Positions 19,358 to 26,692 of a stretch of 64,000 bases of DNA are shown here, in pieces (the stretch's first letter is position 1; the number at the start of each line of letters is the position of its first letter). The stretch spans positions 1-64,000 of the forward strand of contig JAIORA010000027.1 of assembly GCA_021108375.1 (NCBI GenBank), in the 5' to 3' direction. Both the position numbers and the translations under genes were made by a program. The notes under the pieces were generated by a model. That model worked only from the letters and a program-made list of their open reading frames with translations, searched no databases and was not told the origin of the DNA. The DNA comes from Anaerohalosphaeraceae bacterium. GTDB taxonomy: Bacteria > Planctomycetota > Phycisphaerae > Sedimentisphaerales > UBA12454.

Positions 19358-20473
19358 GTGGAAGCTATCTTATTATTGGAAGACGGAGCAATTTTCCGAG
19401 GCAAAGGCTTCGGTGCTAAGGGCAAAAAATGCGGCGAAGTGGTGTTCAATACCTCGATGAGCGGATATCAGGAAATTTTGACCGACCCATCCTATAACGA
19501 GCAGATAGTTACGATGACATATCCGCTGATAGGCAACTACGGCATAAACGCACTCGATGTCGAAAGTAACAATCTCTATTTGAGCGGATTCATCGTCAAA
19601 GAAAATTGCGATTATCCGAGCAGTTGGAGAAATGAAATAACGCTGAGCAATTACCTTAAAAAAAATAACATCATCGCCCTCGAAGATATCGATACGAGAA
19701 AACTCGTGAAACACATTCGCACAGCAGGAGCAATGAAAGGGATAATCTGCTCTGACGGAACGGGAATTGAAGAGCTTAAAAAAGAACTTGCTGCCTATCC
19801 CGGACTCATCGGCAGAGACCTCGTCCAAAACGTTACGACAGATAAAAGTTATCAATGGGACAAGCCCGTTGTAAACGTCCTCACCGGCGATAGCGAAACG
19901 GCAGCACCAAAATATAATGTCGCTGCGATAGATTTCGGCATTAAGCAGAACATTTTGCGAATGCTGGTTTCGTGTGGTTGTAATGTAACCGTTTACCCTG
20001 CCGGCACATCAGCGGAAGATATTTTGGCTAAGAAGCCTGACGGAGTGTTTCTAAGCAACGGACCCGGCGACCCTGAGCCAGTGGATTATGCCATTGAAAC
20101 GATAAAAAAACTGTTAGGCAAAGTACCGATATTCGGAATATGTCTGGGACATCAACTGCTTGGATTGGCGATGGGAGGAAAAAGTTTCAAACTCAAATTC
20201 GGCCATCACGGAGCAAACCATCCGGTTAAGCACCTGTGTACGGATAAAATCGAAATCACCAGCCAAAATCACGGCTTCTGCATCGACCCGGATTCGCTTA
20301 AGGATAAAGATGTGAGAGTTACGCATATAAATCTCAACGATAATACGCTGGAAGGCTTTGCGTGCAACAATACCCCTGCCTTTGCGGTACAGTACCATCC
20401 CGAAGCCTCGCCCGGGCCGCACGATTCGGCATACCTGTTCGAAAAATTTACCAGTATGATGGATGCTTTTTAG
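19358..20473 (+). CDS. carA: Carbamoyl-phosphate synthase, small subunit
   Basis: A 371-residue glutaminase subunit that supplies ammonia to CarB. The C-terminal class I amidotransferase has the nucleophile Cys in FGICLGHQLLGLA and the His of QYHPEASPGP; the N-terminal CarA domain starts AILLLEDGAIFRGKGFG. The start is GTG at 19358 with AGAGGA upstream. It follows carB by 70 bp and is convergent with the ABC-operon gene at 20485, only 11 bp away. No intrinsic terminator is obvious between them. Confidence 0.96.
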   Translation: MEAILLLEDGAIFRGKGFGAKGKKCGEVVFNTSMSGYQEILTDPSYNEQIVTMTYPLIGNYGINALDVESNNLYLSGFIVKENCDYPSSWRNEITLSNYLKKNNIIALEDIDTRKLVKHIRTAGAMKGIICSDGTGIEELKKELAAYPGLIGRDLVQNVTTDKSYQWDKPVVNVLTGDSETAAPKYNVAAIDFGIKQNILRMLVSCGCNVTVYPAGTSAEDILAKKPDGVFLSNGPGDPEPVDYAIETIKKLLGKVPIFGICLGHQLLGLAMGGKSFKLKFGHHGANHPVKHLCTDKIEITSQNHGFCIDPDSLKDKDVRVTHINLNDNTLEGFACNNTPAFAVQYHPEASPGPHDSAYLFEKFTSMMDAF

Positions 20474-20484
20474 GCTATAATAGT

Positions 20485-22155
20485 TTAATTCACTCGCCAC
20501 ACTGGCTTTTCCATAGCAGGGATACTCCAGACGAGCTTGCAGTGATGGCAGATTTCCTCATCGGGCCGCCGCAATTGCCCGCAATTTTCACAGGTTACCA
20601 GCGTCTGTTTTGGGCGAGCGATTCGATAGCTGATATAGCCAGGCAAGCCGAGAATTATCGTTGCAATCAACCAGAACCTTCTATCCGATTTGTCGATGCC
20701 GATTGCCCTTGCGTCCTTGACCACTCGCCAGCTAAGGAAAAGGCCTATTAAAATAGATGGCGATATTATCCCTAAAACACCCAGAAATTGGCCATACTTA
20801 TTGCCTGTACTCTCACGACCAAACATTGCTGGAAAACTATCGGGTATTATGAATATATTGCTATAACCTTTGGTCGCCTCGAAACTGTCGCTGAAAAAAT
20901 AAGACAAAACATTCGCCCCGGCTGGATATAAATTTTCAACGATATATTTAAGCGTTATTACTAAAAGCCCGCCGGGCATCTCACAAAAATTCTCTATTCC
21001 CTCATTCCGATAGTTGCCCCTTCGACTGCGACTGGTATATTTTGGCCTTGAATAATTAGTTGTCAATCGTTTGCCGTTATGGTCATATACAGACACTGCG
21101 ACTCCAGTATTGTCGCGGGATACCGAAGCGACCATTAGGCCTTTATACTCGCCATCGACAACCAACGGCTTAACGTCATAAGCGAACAGGTTTTTGGGCG
21201 CAGGTTTTTCCGCACCACCGAGCATTGTCGAGGCCATCGGCAGATTGCCTGCAATAGATACGATTTCAAGGGTGCTGTCATCTACCATATAAATCGTTCC
21301 ATCAGAACTTAGTGCCAAAATCTTGTCTGTAAGATGGGTTCGATATGAATCCAGTGCCGAGTAGTGTTTGTTAGTATTGTAAGAAGAATTTTTCCGTTTT
21401 TGGGCGTTACTGGGAGCGTCTTTTTTGAATTCCTTCATCGGCGGAGTGAATCGCAAGTCCAGCCGGCCTTTTTTTATCCTGCCTATTTGGACTATATCAT
21501 ATTTTTCTATATCGAGTTGCGGACCTTTTATGACTTTGGAGTTTGCCAAATCAAACTGCCAACCATTTTCTGTCTCGATTACCTTGGTCTCTATTCTGAA
21601 AAACTGTCTCAGGGCTTTGTTATAGAATACATCGCCATTAATCCACATCTCGGATGTCGTTATGAGATTGATAAATCTGCCGAGTTTTTTGTCAGGCTCG
21701 GCCGCTATACCGTCTGGCCCGACACAGTATACCCGCTTTTCAGTCCATTTATCTTTTGCGGATTTTCTTAATACGGTTCGATATTCGATAAGGCCGGTTT
21801 TTTTATTGAATGACAAATATTCAATTTTGCCTTTTCTTTTATTTGTTGAATGAATTAGCCACGGATATGTCAGGCCGAAGTCATTATTGAGATATTTATC
21901 TATCGCCAAGCCTGAATTATAGTTTCGGTTAGAAACTGAAATATCAGATTTACTGACTACGCCCGGTGCGGTTTCGATTGCTTTTGACAATAGTCTGCTC
22001 GGTTTAACGCTTGCCCAATCGTAACTATTTTCGCAAGCCATTTCGCCTTGGACTGCGCGAAGAATCGTCTTTGTCCAGTATAGACCTACACAGAAGAAGG
22101 TCGTTACTACGATAATCGTTGCCAGAGCATATATTTTTGTTTTTATCGATTTCAT
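20485..22155 (-). CDS. Membrane protein with C-terminal zinc ribbon, last gene of the ABC operon
   Basis: A 556-residue protein of unknown function. It has one N-terminal membrane segment (ALATIIVVTTFFCVGLYW), a large probably extracytoplasmic region of about 430 residues, two C-terminal membrane segments, and a final zinc ribbon with CENC...CHHC on the cytoplasmic side. GGAGA lies before the ATG, 11 bp after the permease gene. Its place at the end of the GntR/ABC operon suggests it works with that transporter, perhaps as a sensor or accessory subunit, but no family is recognised. Confidence 0.7.
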   Translation of the reverse strand: MKSIKTKIYALATIIVVTTFFCVGLYWTKTILRAVQGEMACENSYDWASVKPSRLLSKAIETAPGVVSKSDISVSNRNYNSGLAIDKYLNNDFGLTYPWLIHSTNKRKGKIEYLSFNKKTGLIEYRTVLRKSAKDKWTEKRVYCVGPDGIAAEPDKKLGRFINLITTSEMWINGDVFYNKALRQFFRIETKVIETENGWQFDLANSKVIKGPQLDIEKYDIVQIGRIKKGRLDLRFTPPMKEFKKDAPSNAQKRKNSSYNTNKHYSALDSYRTHLTDKILALSSDGTIYMVDDSTLEIVSIAGNLPMASTMLGGAEKPAPKNLFAYDVKPLVVDGEYKGLMVASVSRDNTGVAVSVYDHNGKRLTTNYSRPKYTSRSRRGNYRNEGIENFCEMPGGLLVITLKYIVENLYPAGANVLSYFFSDSFEATKGYSNIFIIPDSFPAMFGRESTGNKYGQFLGVLGIISPSILIGLFLSWRVVKDARAIGIDKSDRRFWLIATIILGLPGYISYRIARPKQTLVTCENCGQLRRPDEEICHHCKLVWSIPAMEKPVWRVN

Positions 22156-22166
22156 CTTTCTATCTC

Positions 22167-22799
22167 CTAAAATGATGCGGCCATAAACTTTCGATATGCG
22201 ATAACGAAGCAGCTAATAATTACAGGGGCAACTACCGGCAGCAAATCGCCGAGGTGAATGCCCTTGATGACAACGATTGAGTAGAAAAGCAGTGTTAGAA
22301 ACAATCCGCCAAGAGTGGGTATTATCTTGCCGTTACCCCAGCCAACAACAAGGCCAAGACCGTATGCTGTGAGGCTGATGAAAAATACCGACCACAACAT
22401 ATCGGTTACAGCCAGCGACTGTATACTCATTGGGGACATATACCGTCTAATTACAAATTGAATCGCGATTGATACTGGTATAAAGAACACTGCTATTGTT
22501 ACAAGGCCGGCAATAACTTTTGATAAAAACATCATACCTCTTGTAACCGCAAGCGTTGATAAAAATGCAAAGACTTTTTTATTGCGGTCCGATTGTATCT
22601 GAGCGAAACCAAACCCGTAGAAAATCACAACGCAGATAACAAGGCCGACAAGCGTAAACCCCTCCAAGCGTACTTCTTGGCCACTTGTCGAGCCGATAGT
22701 ACTGAAAAGCATCATTACGACTATGGCAGAGGCCAATCCTATTACGATAGCGAAATGTAAAATGCGGTCGTTGATTTCACGTATTATTAGTCTTAGCAT
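22167..22799 (-). CDS. ABC transporter permease
   Basis: About 210 residues with six hydrophobic segments in an ABC-2-like layout (MLRLIIREINDRILHFAIVI, then FTLVGLVICVVIFYGFGFAQ). It is probably the membrane subunit partnering the ATPase at 23435. The segment FAFLSTLAVTRGMMFLSKVI resembles the coupling region of YtrC/ABC-2 permeases. The ATG at 22799 is chosen over TTG at 22817 because AAAGGA sits 8 bases before it. The substrate is unknown; related operons often answer cell-envelope stress. Confidence 0.78.
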   Translation of the reverse strand: MLRLIIREINDRILHFAIVIGLASAIVVMMLFSTIGSTSGQEVRLEGFTLVGLVICVVIFYGFGFAQIQSDRNKKVFAFLSTLAVTRGMMFLSKVIAGLVTIAVFFIPVSIAIQFVIRRYMSPMSIQSLAVTDMLWSVFFISLTAYGLGLVVGWGNGKIIPTLGGLFLTLLFYSIVVIKGIHLGDLLPVVAPVIISCFVIAYRKFMAASF

Positions 22800-22826
22800 A
22801 ATTATTTTCCTTTGCAAATTTCGCTT

Positions 22827-23432
22827 CTATTTTTTGTTTAAAAAACCTTCTTTATCAAGTTTTATCTTAGTGCCTTTTTGATACATTTCCCCATTTATTG
22901 TCGTTGTTTTGGCCAAAGTACAACGACGAAGTTTCCCATTATCGTATAATTGTGTCAGATGGAAAACACTGCCTTTACAAGGTATCCCGTCAATTTCCAC
23001 GTCTTCATCAGGAAAAAAGTAATTCAGCTTACCATTTTTATAAAAAGACGTTTGAATGCCCTCTAATCCCATAATACTGCCTCTGCACGGATAGCCCTGA
23101 ACTTTCGTATCTTCGGAAAAATAAATGATATGGATATGTCCGTCTTTGTCCAATTTAACCCAGCTTTTTGCGGGTATTACGAAATCACTGAATTCAAAAT
23201 CTTTGCTAAATCTGAAGATTTTCAATCTACTGTCTTCATAGAAAAAAACAAATCCTTCTTTGCAAGGATAACCTTGTATTAGAGTATCTTCTGCCAGGTA
23301 TCCCTTCATTGAGGAATGAGAAAATTTGGCAAATTTAATACCATTCACCACAACATTTTCTTCCCAATTATCGCATCCGGATATAAAAGTAACTGCCAAA
23401 ATCAAGCCTGTCATTAAAATTCTTTTTCTCAT
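22827..23432 (-). CDS. Lipoprotein with MORN-like GYPCKG repeats
   Basis: About 201 residues with a lipobox (FISGC) that predicts a lipid-anchored protein. The body has at least three copies of a roughly 35-residue unit built on a GYPCKG-type core (QGYPCKEG, QGYPCRG, DGIPCKG) followed by a strand with SRLKIF, NGKLNYFF or NGKLRRCTL. These look like variants of MORN/YwqK-type repeats. AAGGAG before the ATG lies inside the end of the ATPase gene, so translation is coupled. Its role with the transporter is unknown. Confidence 0.7.
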   Translation of the reverse strand: MRKRILMTGLILAVTFISGCDNWEENVVVNGIKFAKFSHSSMKGYLAEDTLIQGYPCKEGFVFFYEDSRLKIFRFSKDFEFSDFVIPAKSWVKLDKDGHIHIIYFSEDTKVQGYPCRGSIMGLEGIQTSFYKNGKLNYFFPDEDVEIDGIPCKGSVFHLTQLYDNGKLRRCTLAKTTTINGEMYQKGTKIKLDKEGFLNKK

Positions 23433-23434
23433 TT

Positions 23435-24334
23435 TCAATCTCCTTTGCCGTTTTGAATATGCGTACATTCGATGAACAAATCCTCCAAGCTCATCGGTAT
23501 TTCGTTAATTGTAGTAGGTTTGAAAGTCTCAATCACCGCTCGTTTTTGCGGCGACCAGTTAACAACAGTTACCACCAATTCCCGGCCTGAACGTTTTTCC
23601 TTTATTATCTCAGTAAGATGCAAATCGTCCGGCGGGTCGCTATCGAAAATCAACTGAACCTTTCGCACACGCCTTTTCAAATCCTCAAGCTCACAATCGA
23701 CCACCAAGTCCCCTGCTACCAGAATCCCAATGCAGTCTGCAATACGCTCGACATCGCTTAAAATGTGCGAACTAAACAAAATCGTTCTGCCATCACGTTG
23801 AATCAGCTCTATCGCCAATTCCAGAAACTCCCTGCGTACCACCGTGTCAAGGCCGAGCGTCGGGTCGTCGAGTATCAAAACCTCAGGCGATATCGACATT
23901 GCAAGTATGAGGTTCAGTTGAGCACGCATTCCGGTTGAAAGCTCTTTGACCTTTCTATTTAAAGGCAGACGAAACCGAGTCATAAGTTCATTGAACAGGC
24001 CATCGTCCCATATAGAGCTAAGGCCTTTGTATAAACTAACGAGCTTATCGACCGAATAATCCTGAATCAGATTATGTCCCTCGGCGACATAACCGATTTT
24101 GCTTTTTGTTTTCGCTGATAATTTCCCTGAATCTTCGCCGAGTATCGAAGTTCTTCCTCGTGTAGGCTTTTCAAGCCCCAGAAGTGTTCGGATAATCGTC
24201 GTCTTGCCGATACCGTTTCTGCCGAGCAGACCGTAAATACAACCTTTGGGAATATGCAAATCTATGCCATCCAGAATTTTTCTGCCGTCATAATACTTGA
24301 TGAGATTCTCGATTTTTATTGCCGGGGTTTCCAT
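23435..24334 (-). CDS. ABC transporter ATP-binding protein
   Basis: A 299-residue ATPase with Walker A (GLLGRNGIGKTTI), the signature LSTGMRAQLNLILA, Walker B (VLILDDPTLGLD) and a switch His (SSHILSDVERI). The architecture and the partner GntR gene fit the YtrB-like exporter class. It starts 3 bp after the regulator gene with a GAGGGAG ribosome site, and ends 2 bp before the lipoprotein gene. It should energise the permease at 22167. Confidence 0.93.
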   Translation of the reverse strand: METPAIKIENLIKYYDGRKILDGIDLHIPKGCIYGLLGRNGIGKTTIIRTLLGLEKPTRGRTSILGEDSGKLSAKTKSKIGYVAEGHNLIQDYSVDKLVSLYKGLSSIWDDGLFNELMTRFRLPLNRKVKELSTGMRAQLNLILAMSISPEVLILDDPTLGLDTVVRREFLELAIELIQRDGRTILFSSHILSDVERIADCIGILVAGDLVVDCELEDLKRRVRKVQLIFDSDPPDDLHLTEIIKEKRSGRELVVTVVNWSPQKRAVIETFKPTTINEIPMSLEDLFIECTHIQNGKGD

Positions 24335-24337
24335 TGA

Positions 24338-24733
24338 CTACTCCCTCAATCTGTCCAGTTTAAATTTTTCGACCGCTTTTTCGAACCATCGCGAAAGCGT
24401 TTTTTTGTTTACACCCATATGAACTGCGTCGATGACAACCGTCTCGATTTTTTCGGTGAGAATGTGCTCCTTGACTTCGGTGCTGAGATTACTGCTGAGC
24501 TTGGCGACGAATGTGCCCAAGCCGGGACGAGTAGAAATAATTCCTTCACGCTCAAGCTGCCGGTAGGCTTTAGCTATCGTATTGGGATTGATGACCAGGC
24601 TGACGGCAAGAGCTCTGACGGTCGGGAGCTTGTCATCGGGAGCAATGCTGCCAATGGCTATCTGCCGTTTTACCTGGTCGATAATCTGCTGGTAAACCGC
24701 CCTGTCGCAAGTATTGTCAATTCTGAATTCCAT
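24338..24733 (-). CDS. GntR-family regulator, YtrA subfamily
   Basis: About 131 residues: an N-terminal winged helix (YQQIIDQVKRQIAIGSIAPD, then LPTVRALAVSLVINPNTIAKAYR) and a short C-terminal helical tail, as in YtrA-type regulators that head ABC operons. ATG at 24733 is favoured by GAGGTG five bases before it. Directly upstream is a perfect inverted repeat (24747-24769) that overlaps the predicted transcript start, so self-repression is likely. The inducing signal is unknown. Confidence 0.92.
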   Translation of the reverse strand: MEFRIDNTCDRAVYQQIIDQVKRQIAIGSIAPDDKLPTVRALAVSLVINPNTIAKAYRQLEREGIISTRPGLGTFVAKLSSNLSTEVKEHILTEKIETVVIDAVHMGVNKKTLSRWFEKAVEKFKLDRLRE

Positions 24734-24746
24734 AAGCACACCTCGT

Positions 24747-24769
24747 TTGTACTACTCGATATAGTACAA
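24747..24769. promoter_or_regulatory. Operator of the YtrA-type regulator
   Basis: A perfect inverted repeat with arms TTGTACTA and TAGTACAA separated by seven bases. It lies between the -10 element (24769-24774) and the ribosome site of the regulator gene, where a bound repressor would block initiation of the ABC operon. Assignment to the adjacent GntR protein is by position. Confidence 0.75.
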
Positions 24770-24796
24770 GTATAACGATATAATCGGATAGTGCAA
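24769..24796 (-). promoter_or_regulatory. Sigma-70-type promoter of the GntR/ABC operon
   Basis: On the minus strand TTGCAC (24791-24796), a 16-bp gap and TATACT (24769-24774) make a good promoter. The expected start falls inside the operator palindrome about 30-40 bases before the regulator ATG. Confidence 0.65.
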
Positions 24797-24823
24797 ATGA
24801 AAATCTTGAAAAAAATAAAAATA

Positions 24824-25375
24824 TTATTTCATTAGCAAACCAGCGGCTATTTTTTCGGCCTTTTCAGGGCCAAAAAGCAGTTCAACGAGCTTTAGGGCAA
24901 AGTCGAACGCTGCGGCCGGGCCTTGACTTGTAATGCAGTTGCCGTCAACGACTACCCTTTCATCCGCAACTGACGAATCTGATAATTGACTGGCCATCGA
25001 TGGATAACAGGTCGCTTTTTTGCCTTTGAGCAGGCCGTGAGTCTCAAACACCACAGCAGGTGATGCGCAGATAGCCGCGTAGAATCTGCCAGATTCTTTC
25101 TGGGCTTTAAGCATTTTTATCAGCTCTGAACAATTTGCCAAATTATCCGCACCGTCCAGACCGCCGGGCAGAACAATCATATCGTAGGTCCTTCCGGCAC
25201 AGTCAGCCAAAACGCAATCAGCGACAATTTTAACTCCCCTGCTTGCTGTTATTTGAATATCGCCGACAGAGGCAACGGTAGCATCAGCACCAGCCCTGCG
25301 AAGAATATCTACAATGCAAACCGCTTCGATTTCTTCGGTACCGCTGGCGATTGGAACGAGAACCTTGTTTGACAT
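24824..25375 (-). CDS. DJ-1/PfpI family protein
   Basis: A 183-residue DJ-1-superfamily protein (YajL/ThiJ branch). The nucleophile-elbow cysteine is Cys103 in YAAICASPAVVF and the partner glutamate lies in GTEEIE (residues 14-15). The IVLPGG loop and a C-terminal helix are typical. Members act as glyoxalases or protein deglycases or in oxidative stress; which applies cannot be told from the sequence. GGAGC precedes the ATG. It follows, on the same strand, a candidate structured RNA with its own terminator. Confidence 0.93.
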   Translation of the reverse strand: MSNKVLVPIASGTEEIEAVCIVDILRRAGADATVASVGDIQITASRGVKIVADCVLADCAGRTYDMIVLPGGLDGADNLANCSELIKMLKAQKESGRFYAAICASPAVVFETHGLLKGKKATCYPSMASQLSDSSVADERVVVDGNCITSQGPAAAFDFALKLVELLFGPEKAEKIAAGLLMK

Positions 25376-25465
25376 TTTTAAGCTCCTAAAAAACCCTTAT
25401 GATATGTTCTCAAATGATTGGTCGCTGTCAACAATAAAACCTGTTGGCTTATCGGTGTTGGCGCA

Positions 25466-25501
25466 TAAAAAAGCCAGGCTCCTAAAAACAGAACCCGGCT
25501 T
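25466..25501 (-). terminator. Intrinsic terminator upstream of the DJ-1 gene
   Basis: On the minus strand an 11-bp stem, AAGCCGGGTTC with GAGCCTGGCTT (two G-U pairs), and a 9-base loop are followed by a T-run. It terminates something transcribed from about 25650, before the DJ-1 gene, either a small RNA or a leader transcript. Confidence 0.7.
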
Positions 25502-25616
25502 CGGAGGAGGGTGATGAAAAAATTGTCTATTCCGCTCCTCTCGGAACTCAGTGTCCAAGCCATCTTAAAGGCAAACCCGCAAACTAAAAACAATCACCAA
25601 AGATGGCGACCACTGA
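25502..25616 (-). ncRNA. Candidate structured RNA or leader element
   Basis: No protein is supported, but the minus strand can fold well: a long-range stem pairs 25611-25615 with 25549-25553 and 25600-25607 (GCCATCTT) with 25559-25566 (AAGATGGC); a small hairpin TTCCG/CGGAA uses 25530-25546; and the terminator follows at 25466-25501. GAGGAG and CTCCTC segments (25535-25540 and 25504-25509) could pair as an alternative. A possible promoter is TTGATT-N18-TAATAC at 25658-25687. It matches no RNA family I can name with confidence. Confidence 0.45.
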
Positions 25617-25833
25617 TATAAGTCACTATTATGTTTACAACAAATTACTATAACAGGGTATTATCAACGCTATTTGAAGCAAATCAAGAGTTTTTTTAAT
25701 TTTTTATCAAATTTTGGGTAATTAACAGGCAAAATCGGATTTTTTAGCGATTTTTGGTAATTTTTTGAGAAACACTTTAAATTTTCAGCTACTTATCGTA
25801 ATTAGCTTGAGAAGCGGGCAATTTATCAATAAA

Positions 25834-26676
25834 ATGAGCGTTATGTCAAAAAAAATCACTATAAAATGGTCTTCTCAGGCAAAAAAAACCGGACAAAAAT
25901 TTGCGGTAATCAGCTGTTACGACTACACAAGTGCCCTTTTAGCGGCAAAATGTCCGATAGAGATGCTGCTTGTCGGGGACTCAGCGGCACAATTTATGCT
26001 GGGTTTTGAGTCCACAAAAGATGTTCCAGTCGATTATATGCTCAATATCACCGCCGCTGTCAGCAGAGCAGCTCCGAATTTGTTGATTATTGCCGATATG
26101 CCCTACCAGGCCAGTGTTTCAGCTATCGAGCAAATCGTTAAATATACCCAAAGATTTATCAACGAAGGCGGCGCCGATATTGTCAAAATCGAAGCGACTA
26201 AAAATGATATTGAAACGATCAGAACGGTAGCCGATGCAAAAGTGCCGGTAATGGCTCATATCGGCATAAGGCCGCAATCAGAGAATTTTGCCGCTCAGGC
26301 AACCACAGCAGAAACGGCGGTAAAACTGATAGCTCTTGCCAAACAAATGGTCGAAGCGGGTTCGGCAATGCTGCTGCTCGAAGGGATTGCTGAACAGGCC
26401 GCGGCGATTATTACCAAAAGTGTAAACGTCCCCGTCATAAGCTGCGGGTCAGGGCCGGGCTGCGATGGGCAAGTCCTCATTCTGCCAGACATCTTAGGCC
26501 TGACGGACGGGCCTAAACCAAAATTTTCGAAAAGCTTTGCCAATGTCGGCGATGCCTGCGTCGAAGCAATAAGCTCTTATGCTCAGCAAGTGAAAAAAGG
26601 TCTTTTCCCTGACGATGCGCACTGTTATCATATGAAGCCGGGCGAAGCGGAAAAACTAAACGCGATATTGAAATAG
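25834..26676 (+). CDS. panB: 3-methyl-2-oxobutanoate hydroxymethyltransferase
   Basis: About 280 residues of the PanB barrel family, which makes ketopantoate for coenzyme A synthesis. Metal and catalytic residues are kept in LLVGDSAAQFMLG, IIADMPYQA, VKIEA, MAHIGIRPQS, LLLEGI and the GPGCDGQVLILPDILGL loop. The sequence is rather divergent: several usual positions around GDSLGMV and HIGLTPQ differ. The true start is uncertain, ATG at 25834 or 25843; the open frame reaches 25765 but lacks a ribosome site. The next gene follows after 16 bp. Confidence 0.88.
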   Translation: MSVMSKKITIKWSSQAKKTGQKFAVISCYDYTSALLAAKCPIEMLLVGDSAAQFMLGFESTKDVPVDYMLNITAAVSRAAPNLLIIADMPYQASVSAIEQIVKYTQRFINEGGADIVKIEATKNDIETIRTVADAKVPVMAHIGIRPQSENFAAQATTAETAVKLIALAKQMVEAGSAMLLLEGIAEQAAAIITKSVNVPVISCGSGPGCDGQVLILPDILGLTDGPKPKFSKSFANVGDACVEAISSYAQQVKKGLFPDDAHCYHMKPGEAEKLNAILK

Positions 26677-26692
26677 AAAACGAAAACTCTGT

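Noticed and set aside
25486-25501. Resemblance of ACAGAACCCGGCTT to the conserved 3' part of RNase P RNA
   Set aside because: On that strand the remaining 300 or so bases of RNase P RNA would lie inside the DJ-1 gene and no other conserved block is seen. The match is the arm of a terminator on the other strand.
25378-25593. Open frame of 71 codons upstream of the DJ-1 gene
   Set aside because: It runs through a clear terminator and paired stems; composition is not protein-like.
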